A DNA stretch of 51,048 nucleotides from Actinomycetota bacterium (GTDB lineage Bacteria > Actinomycetota > Acidimicrobiia > Acidimicrobiales > VFJN01): contig VFJN01000093.1 of assembly GCA_009886035.1 (NCBI GenBank), positions 1 through 51,048 on the forward strand. The letters are read 5' to 3'. The notes below the pieces were generated by a model. It made no database searches and was not told where the DNA came from. It saw nothing but the letters and a program-made list of their open reading frames with translations. Position numbers and translations under genes: made by a program. This document shows positions 45,008-51,048 of this stretch, piece after piece. Every line of letters starts with the position of its first letter. Position 1 is the stretch's first letter.

Positions 45008-46983
45008 ACGCTGCGCTCGGCACTGCCGGTGTCGTCTTGGGGTTCGCCGCCTCGTTCCTCGGGGTCGTGACGCTGGCGGTTGGCCTACGGCAGAAGCGGC
45101 CTCGGCTCCTTGAGACCGGATGGAGTTACAGCCTCCTGGCGTTGCTGGGGGCCCTCATCGCCGTCGTAGCCATGCAACGGGCGCTTATCACTCGCGATTT
45201 CTCCATGGGGTTCGTCCACGACAACGGTTCGTCGCGCACGCCGCCGCTGTTCAACGTGGCCACGATGTGGTCGGCTCTGGAGGGTTCGATTCTCCTGTGG
45301 GTGCTGATCCTCACCGGGTACACCGTGCATGTGGCGCGGAAGTTTCGGGCCCGGCTGACCGACCCACTGGTGGGGATGGCCCTCCTCGTGATGCTCGTGG
45401 TCGGGGCCTTTTTCTTTCTTTTGATCCTCGGGCCGGCGAACCCGTTCACCACCGTGTCGGTCCCGCCCGGTTTCGATGGTCCGGGTCCGAATCCGCTGCT
45501 GCAGGAGCACATCCTGATGGCGATTCATCCGCCGATGCTCTACCTCGGATACGTGGGGTTCACGGTGCCGTTTGCCTTTGCCATCGCCGCCCTGGCCACG
45601 GGGCGCCTCGGCGAAGGCTGGTTGGTGGAAACTCGGCGTGCCACCCTCACCGCCTGGGGGTTCCTCACCATCGGGATCATTCTCGGGGCGTGGTGGAGTT
45701 ACGAGGTCCTTGGTTGGGGCGGATATTGGGGCTGGGACCCAGTGGAAAACGCCTCCTTGCTACCGTGGCTCACCGGTACCGCCTACCTGCATTCGGTGCT
45801 GGTGCAGGAACGTCGCGGGATGCTGCGGGTCTGGAACCTGTCCCTGCTCTGTGCCACCTTCAGCCTCACGATCCTCGGCACGTTCCTCACTCGTTCCGGG
45901 GTACTCGAGTCGGTGCATGCCTTCAGCGACAGCGACATCGGGGTGTGGCTCCTCTCGTTCTTCGCCTTCACCGTGGCCGTCACCCTCGGCCTCATTGGGT
46001 GGCGGGGCGACCAGTTGCGCTCGCCGGGCCAGATCGATTCCCCTCTCTCGCGCGAGAGCGCTTTTCTCGTCAACAACGTGTTGTTTGCTGCCTTCGCTTT
46101 CGTGGTGCTGCTCGGCACGGTGTTCCCGTTGATTGCCGAGGCGGTCAACGGGCGCGGGGTGGCGGTGGGACCGCCGTACTTCAATCGGATGACGGTGCCC
46201 ATCGGCATCGCCCTGCTGTTCATGATGGCCGTGGCCCCGGTACTGCCGTGGCGCAAGGCCTCCACCGAGTTGCTTTCGAAGCGATTGTTCTGGCCGGCCG
46301 GGGCGGCGGCGATCACCGCAGTGGTAACCGTGGCCCTCGGTGCCCGCGGTTTGGGCACGGTGGCCACCTTTGCGTTGGGTGCGTTCGCCGGCGCGGCCGC
46401 CCTCCGGCAGGTGGTTCTGGCGACCCGGCGGCAGGGGTGGCGAGGCTTCGTCGGCCGCGCCAACGGGGGGATGATCGTTCACCTGGGGGTGGTGATCATC
46501 GCGGTGGCGATCGCCACCAACGGCCACTTTCTGCGCGAGATCGAGACGTCCTTCGAGCCGGGGCAGACGTTGACGGTGGGGGGTCATGAGATCACCTACC
46601 TCCGCACCGTCGTGGTGGAGGAACGCAACCGAACGGCCACCAAGGTGAGTGTGCAAATCGATGGCGACCGGATCTACGAGCCGGCCCTTTCGCGTTACGA
46701 CGGGTTTGGTTCCCTCATCGGCACGCCCTCGGTGAAGACGGGCCTGCGCGAAGATGTGTACGTCACCGTGACTCGACTGCCTGAGGGGGTCGACGGTCCG
46801 GTGGTGCTCCGGGTGATTATTCAACCCATGGCCCTCTGGCTGTGGGTAGGCGGAGGGGTGATGGTGTTGGGCACGATCTTGGCGGCGTGGCCGGGCCGTC
46901 GGCGGGTACCAACCGACCCGGTATCGGCGCTGATTTCTCTCGATGATCCCGTGCCGGTGCCCCCCCTGAGGGGGTCGGAGTGA
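45004..46983 (+). CDS. ccmF: Cytochrome c heme lyase CcmF
   Basis: A 659-residue polytopic membrane protein. The WWD domain reads GGYWGWDPVENASLLPWL (about 238-255), with surrounding histidines in HPPMLYLGY and TAYLHSVLV. LFNVATMWSALEGSILLW and LTRSGVLESVHAFSDS are strongly conserved System I motifs. A C-terminal periplasmic domain ends in a helix. With CcmH/I it ligates heme to the apocytochrome CXXCH. The GTG overlaps the ccmE stop by four bases. Confidence 0.94.
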   Translation: MNAALGTAGVVLGFAASFLGVVTLAVGLRQKRPRLLETGWSYSLLALLGALIAVVAMQRALITRDFSMGFVHDNGSSRTPPLFNVATMWSALEGSILLWVLILTGYTVHVARKFRARLTDPLVGMALLVMLVVGAFFFLLILGPANPFTTVSVPPGFDGPGPNPLLQEHILMAIHPPMLYLGYVGFTVPFAFAIAALATGRLGEGWLVETRRATLTAWGFLTIGIILGAWWSYEVLGWGGYWGWDPVENASLLPWLTGTAYLHSVLVQERRGMLRVWNLSLLCATFSLTILGTFLTRSGVLESVHAFSDSDIGVWLLSFFAFTVAVTLGLIGWRGDQLRSPGQIDSPLSRESAFLVNNVLFAAFAFVVLLGTVFPLIAEAVNGRGVAVGPPYFNRMTVPIGIALLFMMAVAPVLPWRKASTELLSKRLFWPAGAAAITAVVTVALGARGLGTVATFALGAFAGAAALRQVVLATRRQGWRGFVGRANGGMIVHLGVVIIAVAIATNGHFLREIETSFEPGQTLTVGGHEITYLRTVVVEERNRTATKVSVQIDGDRIYEPALSRYDGFGSLIGTPSVKTGLREDVYVTVTRLPEGVDGPVVLRVIIQPMALWLWVGGGVMVLGTILAAWPGRRRVPTDPVSALISLDDPVPVPPLRGSE

Positions 46984-47576
46984 GCGAGGTAGGGGCAGAG
47001 CCGGATCGCTCCGATGAGCTCCCTGGTCCGGTGCAGCAGGGGCGGCCGATGGTGATCGTGGCGGTGGCGTTGGCCGTGGTGGTGGCGTTGTTGATTGCCG
47101 TGCTGGCCACCCGTTCCCCCAGTGGTGAACGCAGCCGGCAAAGTCCGCTCCTGGGTCGGCCCGCCCCGGCCATTGTGGGCACCACCCTGGCCGGGGACAG
47201 CTTCGATCTGGCCGAGTACCGGGGCCGCTGGGTGGTGGTGAACTTCTTCGCCACCTGGTGCATTCCCTGCGTGCAGGAGCACCCGGAACTGGCCAAGTTC
47301 CAGGCCCGTCATGCCGGCACCGGCGACGCCGCCTTGGTGAGTGTCTTGTTCGACAACACCGCCGATGAGGCGCAGGGGTTTTTTACCGAGAACGGCGGTG
47401 ACTGGCCGGTGGTGGTCGACGAGGCGGGCGCGGTAGGGGTGGACTACGGCGTGGCCCGCGTACCCGAGTCGTTCCTGGTGGCGCCCAACGGCATCGTGGT
47501 GCAGCGCCTCGTAGGCGGGGTGACCGCCGCCGAAGTCGACGACCTCATCGCCCAGTACGAGGGGGCGCCGGAGTGA
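46980..47576 (+). CDS. ccmG: Thioredoxin-like thiol reductant CcmG (DsbE type)
   Basis: A 198-residue anchored thioredoxin. The N-terminal helix is about 25-43, the active site WCIPC has Cys94 and Cys97, and the cis-proline is in RVPESF. It reduces the disulfide of apocytochrome c outside the membrane so that heme can be attached. GTG at 46980 overlaps the ccmF stop by four bases, and its stop overlaps ccmH. The gene could also be called a resA-like reductant, but the context makes CcmG the better name. Confidence 0.9.
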   Translation: MSEVGAEPDRSDELPGPVQQGRPMVIVAVALAVVVALLIAVLATRSPSGERSRQSPLLGRPAPAIVGTTLAGDSFDLAEYRGRWVVVNFFATWCIPCVQEHPELAKFQARHAGTGDAALVSVLFDNTADEAQGFFTENGGDWPVVVDEAGAVGVDYGVARVPESFLVAPNGIVVQRLVGGVTAAEVDDLIAQYEGAPE

Positions 47577-48046
47577 CTGCACTGGTTCGGCATCCCCGCT
47601 TTCGACGGTGGGGGTGGATCGTCATTGGCGCCCTTGTGCTCGTTTCGCTGGGCCGCGCCACGCTGGAGACGGGTCCACCCCGCACCACCGCCGAACAGGT
47701 CCGGGTTATCGGCGCCACCCTCAAGTGCCCCACCTGTCGCAGCCAGTCGGTTTCGGGTTCGGATTCCGCCGCCGCCAAAGCGATCCGCAACGAGATCACC
47801 CAACGGGTGGAGGCGGGGGAGTCGGCGGATGAAATCCGCACGGCGATCTCCGCCACCTACGACGATGTGCAACTGATCCCCAAGGCGAGTGGGTTCGAGG
47901 GGTTGGTGTGGATCGTCCCGGTGTTCGTCCTCATCCTGGGCTTCGCCGGGGTGGCCGCCGGGGTGGCGCGCTGGCGCCGCGCCACCACGCGTCACGCGAC
48001 CGAAGCCGACCGGATTCTGGTGAACAAGGCGTTGGACGAGCGATGA
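47573..48046 (+). CDS. ccmH: Cytochrome c maturation protein CcmH
   Basis: A 157-residue protein with an N-terminal hydrophobic segment, the redox motif LKCPTCRSQS (Cys52, Cys55) where the usual text is LRCxxCQ, and a C-terminal membrane helix (about 107-130). YDDVQLIPKASG and GLVWIVPVF are typical. It binds apocytochrome c and works with CcmG and CcmF. GTG overlaps ccmG by four bases, and the end overlaps ccmI. Confidence 0.9.
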   Translation: MTALVRHPRFRRWGWIVIGALVLVSLGRATLETGPPRTTAEQVRVIGATLKCPTCRSQSVSGSDSAAAKAIRNEITQRVEAGESADEIRTAISATYDDVQLIPKASGFEGLVWIVPVFVLILGFAGVAAGVARWRRATTRHATEADRILVNKALDER

Positions 48047-48750
48047 GCGACTTGGAGGACCAGCGGGCGTTCCTGTTGCGGTCGTTGGAGGATCTCGAGC
48101 GCGAACACGACGCCGGCGACATCGACGAGCAGGACTACGGCGCGCTCAAGGACGACTACACCGCCCGGGCGGCGACGGTCCTGCGGGCGATCGAGCAGGG
48201 TGCGGTGCGGGTGGCGGTGCCGGTGCGTCGCCGCCGGTCCTGGGTGGCGTTGGGGGGTGTGGTGCTCTTCGCTCTGCTGGCGGCGGTCTTGGTGGCGCAG
48301 GGTTCGGGTCGTCGCGATGCCGGCGACACGCTCACCGGCGGCATCCGCCAGTCCAGTACGGAGAAACTCAATGAGGCGGGCCGTCGGGGCAGCGAGGGGG
48401 ACTACGCGGGCGGGATCGCCCTCTACGACGACGTACTCGTCGCCGACCCCGATAATCGCGAGGCGCTCACCTACCGGGGCTGGTACCTCTTCTTGTCGGG
48501 GAAGCGCGCCGAGGGTCTGACCCAACTCTTGGAAGTGGCTACCGCTCAGGCCGACTACCCCGATGTGCACGCCTTCCTGGCGGTGGTGTTCGACCGGAAT
48601 GGGCTGAGTGCTCAGGCACTGCAGGAACTCCGTTTGCTCGACGGACTCGACGCACCGGCGTACATTCGCGACATCGTTGTCCCCTTGCGCGACCGGCTCG
48701 AAGCCGCCGCGTCGAGTACCACCACTGTTGCCGTCACCGGCGGCGGCTGA
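48043..48750 (+). CDS. ccmI: CcmI-like TPR protein
   Basis: A 235-residue protein. The first 60 residues are charged and helical (EDQRAFLLRSLEDLEREHDAGDI), one membrane helix follows (about 67-86), then a TPR-like outer domain (EGDYAGGIALYDDVLVADPDNREALTY). It matches CcmI/CycH architecture, though shorter than proteobacterial CcmI. It probably presents apocytochrome c to CcmFH. The ATG overlaps ccmH by four bases. It closes the operon; a hairpin spans its stop codon. Confidence 0.82.
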   Translation: MSDLEDQRAFLLRSLEDLEREHDAGDIDEQDYGALKDDYTARAATVLRAIEQGAVRVAVPVRRRRSWVALGGVVLFALLAAVLVAQGSGRRDAGDTLTGGIRQSSTEKLNEAGRRGSEGDYAGGIALYDDVLVADPDNREALTYRGWYLFLSGKRAEGLTQLLEVATAQADYPDVHAFLAVVFDRNGLSAQALQELRLLDGLDAPAYIRDIVVPLRDRLEAAASSTTTVAVTGGG

Positions 48751-48764
48751 ATCAGCCTCAGCCG
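48744..48764. terminator. Hairpin between convergent genes, possible terminator
   Basis: CGGCTGA and TCAGCCG form a perfect 7-base inverted repeat with a 7-base loop across the stop codons of ccmI and the phosphatase gene. There is no T-tract. Confidence 0.35.
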
Positions 48765-49222
48765 GACGGGGGGAGGTAGTGACCCTTGGTGATTCGGTGG
48801 GCATCCCAGGCCAGGACCCAGGTGGAGGCTTTCTGCCACCGGAGGTCGTCTTTGAGTTTCAGACCCTGAGCCAGGAGGGCATCGAGGACATCGGGGATCA
48901 CATCACCGTGGCTGCAGAAGGCCGCGTTCGTATGGCGCAGGGTTTCCGCCGTGGCCAGGGCTCCCGCCGCTCCGGCCCCTTCGGTGAGGCAAGGGTCGCT
49001 CTGCACCGGCAGATCGAGGCGTTGGGCGAGGGGTGCGAGGGTTTGCTCGCAGCGGAGAAAGGGACTGGCCAGCAGAACGGTGAGGCCATTGTGGGCGAAC
49101 TGCTCGGCGAGGGCAGTGGCCTGGCGCTGTCCTCGTGGGGACAACGGTCGCTGCTCATCGGCTCCGTCGTGATCACGGCGATGGCCGGCGTCGGCATGGC
49201 GTATCAGGTACAGCTTCCCCAT
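48758..49222 (-). CDS. sixA: Phosphohistidine phosphatase (SixA type)
   Basis: A 154-residue histidine phosphatase. LIRHADAG (His9) is the SixA version of RHG, LLASPFLRCEQTLAPLA is the second conserved block, and CSHGDVIPDVLDALL has the second catalytic histidine. SixA removes phosphate from phosphohistidine proteins; small nucleotide substrates are possible for close relatives. The ATG at 49222 follows a TATCCT box nine bases upstream. It sits downstream of the cysteine desulfurase, 43 bases away. Confidence 0.85.
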   Translation of the reverse strand: MGKLYLIRHADAGHRRDHDGADEQRPLSPRGQRQATALAEQFAHNGLTVLLASPFLRCEQTLAPLAQRLDLPVQSDPCLTEGAGAAGALATAETLRHTNAAFCSHGDVIPDVLDALLAQGLKLKDDLRWQKASTWVLAWDAHRITKGHYLPPSG

Positions 49223-49231
49223 TCCGCCGGG

Positions 49232-49237
49232 AGGATA
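49232..49237 (-). promoter_or_regulatory. Candidate -10 box near the sixA start
   Basis: TATCCT (minus) is nine bases before the ATG; no Shine-Dalgarno sequence is visible. Confidence 0.35.
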
Positions 49238-49265
49238 GCCGCGCCCCCGGATCGGCGCGGCACCC

Positions 49266-50366
49266 TCAGCGCAGCGAGCGCAACCCCTCCAGGATGGGCG
49301 GGAGGGCGTCGATGACGGCGGTGACATCGGCATTGGTGGTGTTCCATCCCACCGACAAACGGAGGCTGCGGTGCGCGTCTAGCCCCATGGCCTCCAGGAC
49401 GGGCGAGGGCTCGAGATCCTCCGACGAGCAGGCGCTGCCGGAGTGGGCGGCCACCCCCGCGCGATCGAGGCCAAGAATGACCGCCTGGGGCTCGATGCCA
49501 TCGATCCCCAGACAGACAAGGTGGGGGAGCCGGTCGGTGGGATCTCCATACCGATGCACCCCCACCCACTCGGTGGCGGCCGCCCCGATGCGCTCGGTTA
49601 GGCGGCGCTGCTCGGCGCTCTCGGTCTCAGTCTGCACGGCGGCGGCGGCGGCCCCGAACCCGGCGATGGACGACACCGATTCGAGCCCGGCGCGCCGGGC
49701 TCGTTCCTGGTCGCCGCCGAGCAGGAGTGGTCGCAACCGCAGGCCGCGGCGCACCAGCAGGGCACCCGCCCCGGTGGGACCGCCGAACTTATGGGCCGAC
49801 ACCGACAGCAGATCGGCGCCGAGATCGTCGAAGTTTATGGTGTCGTGGCCGATCGCTTGGGCTGCGTCAACGTGAACAAGGACACCCTGCGATTGGCATC
49901 GGGCCACCACCTCAGCCACGGGCTGCCTGGTGCCTACTTCGTGGTTTCCCCACTGGATATGCACGACGGCGGTGTCGGGGCGAACCGCCTTGAGCACTTC
50001 GTCGGGATCAACGCGCCCGTGGTGATCGGTGCCCACCAGCGTCACGCTGCCGTTGGCCTCCGCCCCGAGTCGTACGGCGGAGTGCTCCACGGCCGTCAGT
50101 ACCTGGTGCGTACCCCGCTCGGCCGCCCCCCAGCAGGCCGCCGCGATTGCCTCGGTTGCCCCACTGGTGAACACCACCGAACGAGGGCGGGTGCCGAGGC
50201 GGTCGGCCACCTGTTCTCGGGCGGTTTCTACCGCCACCCGGGCTTCGAGCCCCTCGGCATAGATGCGTCCGGGGTCGCCCGCCTTGCCCAGCCACTCAGT
50301 CATCACGGCGAGCGCCTCGGGGCGCAAAGGCGAGGTCGACGCGTGGTCCAGGTAGTGCCGCGTCAC
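49266..50366 (-). CDS. Cysteine desulfurase (class I, NifS/IscS-like)
   Basis: A 366-residue PLP enzyme that takes sulfur from cysteine for Fe-S clusters or tRNA thiolation. YLDHASTSPLRPEAL is the N-terminus, HVDAAQAIGH contains the PLP-contacting aspartate, and SAHKFGGPTGAG the PLP lysine (about 193). AHSGSACSS holds the catalytic cysteine (about 313) on an open loop. The GTG at 50366 begins seven bases after the SufR-like regulator stop, so the two are an operon. A separate Suf machine is not in view. Confidence 0.9.
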   Translation of the reverse strand: MTRHYLDHASTSPLRPEALAVMTEWLGKAGDPGRIYAEGLEARVAVETAREQVADRLGTRPRSVVFTSGATEAIAAACWGAAERGTHQVLTAVEHSAVRLGAEANGSVTLVGTDHHGRVDPDEVLKAVRPDTAVVHIQWGNHEVGTRQPVAEVVARCQSQGVLVHVDAAQAIGHDTINFDDLGADLLSVSAHKFGGPTGAGALLVRRGLRLRPLLLGGDQERARRAGLESVSSIAGFGAAAAAVQTETESAEQRRLTERIGAAATEWVGVHRYGDPTDRLPHLVCLGIDGIEPQAVILGLDRAGVAAHSGSACSSEDLEPSPVLEAMGLDAHRSLRLSVGWNTTNADVTAVIDALPPILEGLRSLR

Positions 50367-50373
50367 AAGCCGC

Positions 50374-51048
50374 TCAGCTGATGATCGACGTGATGCAGCG
50401 ATCGTCGCCCATGGGACGGCTCTCGGAGGTGGCGGTGTCGGCTTGTCCGTAGAGGGCGCCGAGCATGCCGCGCACGAGGCCGCGGTCTACCGCGCAGATC
50501 ACCGGGTGCTCGATGGCGGCATCCCCGAAGGGACAGTGGTCCGACACGATGCGAAGTCCGTCACCATGACGTTCGGCATGGGCGGCGAACCCGTGGGCGG
50601 TGAGGGCGTCGGCCACCGCGTGCAGGGCGGTGCGGAAGGATTTCTGGGCCGCTCCGGTGGAGGCCGCGTCGGCCAGGGCCGCCACTCCGGGCCCGCCCAT
50701 GGCCTCGGCCATCGCCTCTCCGTATCTCACCCCTACCTCTTCGGCCATCGCCTCGGCGATGCCGTCGGGGAGCAGGGAGAGGGCTTTGCCGAGCAGGGTC
50801 ACGAGGAGGTCGTCGTGGCGCACGGGGAGTTCGAGGGTCATCTCGGGAGACGACACCCGGTAGTGCTTCGAGGGACGTCCGGCACCGGTACCGCTGCGCT
50901 CGACGGAAACCTCTACGTAGCCACCGCCGGCCAGTTTGTCGAGGTGATGGCGGGCGACGTTGGGGTGTAGTTCGAACCGTTCGGCCACTGCGGCGGTGGT
51001 GACACCGACCGAGTCGGTGGGGCCGGGGTCGATCTCGCTGCACTCATG
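50374..51048 (-). CDS. SufR-like iron-sulfur-responsive regulator (5' end cut by the window)
   Basis: A partial gene: the frame is open to the window edge, so at least 224 residues remain. The visible start of the winged helix-turn-helix reads TTAAVAERFELHPNVARHHLDKL and continues to GRPSKHYRVS. The C-terminal part has DHCPFG, then Cys after 12 residues (ICAVDRG), then Cys near the end (DDRCITS). Spacing C-x12-C is that of SufR proteins, which bind an Fe-S cluster to sense cluster demand. A GTG (codon 21 of the visible part) is too far inside the domain to be the start. It probably controls the cysteine desulfurase just downstream. Confidence 0.8.
   Translation of the reverse strand, partial: HECSEIDPGPTDSVGVTTAAVAERFELHPNVARHHLDKLAGGGYVEVSVERSGTGAGRPSKHYRVSSPEMTLELPVRHDDLLVTLLGKALSLLPDGIAEAMAEEVGVRYGEAMAEAMGGPGVAALADAASTGAAQKSFRTALHAVADALTAHGFAAHAERHGDGLRIVSDHCPFGDAAIEHPVICAVDRGLVRGMLGALYGQADTATSESRPMGDDRCITSIIS

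Overview
The window is 51 kb of high-GC, densely coding DNA (no gene-free stretch over about 300 bases). It looks like an actinobacterium, most plausibly of the Acidimicrobiia or a neighbouring lineage. The signs are many GTG/TTG starts, tandem 1- and 4-base stop/start overlaps, large families of acyl-CoA dehydrogenases, acyl-CoA synthetases and amidohydrolases, a DUF2510 protein, a class E sortase, and a mycobacterium-like sterol side-chain gene set. The taxonomic call is inference; no rRNA or tRNA gene is visible.

1-36 kb is a catabolic island for a CoA-activated, probably branched or polycyclic (sterol, bile-acid or terpenoid-like) substrate. A divergent core lies at 6.8-18.9 kb. Leftward, a tandem TetR regulator (Mce3R-like architecture) leads two subunit-like acyl-CoA dehydrogenases and an acyl-CoA synthetase, resembling mycobacterial FadE27/FadE26/FadD17. 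Rightward run an amidohydrolase, a DUF35 protein, an Ltp2-like thiolase-fold protein, an acyl-CoA synthetase, a TesB-type thioesterase, a DUF2889 protein and a PaaI-type thioesterase. Around it sit two P450s, two more acyl-CoA synthetases, two more amidohydrolases, three further acyl-CoA dehydrogenases, SDRs, an aldehyde dehydrogenase, a family III CoA-transferase, two enoyl-CoA hydratases, a zinc alcohol dehydrogenase and a second TetR. Six promoters in this island carry one shared element, GTGAC-N6-GTYAG, usually overlapping a likely -10 box. I read it as the operator of an undescribed regulon.

36-42 kb is a mixed region: a glycosyltransferase with a small membrane protein, a divergent GH63-like glycosidase whose ends overlap both neighbours, a DUF5317 membrane protein, three small envelope proteins sharing an L-[ST]-E-x-Q-x-x-C motif, a lone enoyl-CoA hydratase and a class E sortase.

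42-48.8 kb is a complete System I cytochrome c maturation operon, ccmA-B-C-D-E-F-G-H-I, nearly every junction a 1- to 11-base overlap. This is notable because the well-studied actinobacteria use System II. The window ends with a SixA-type phosphatase, a cysteine desulfurase and a 5'-truncated SufR-like iron-sulfur regulator on the minus strand.

Many monocistronic genes have a TAnnnT box 6-9 bases before the start codon and no Shine-Dalgarno sequence, implying common leaderless transcription. This was used to choose several starts.
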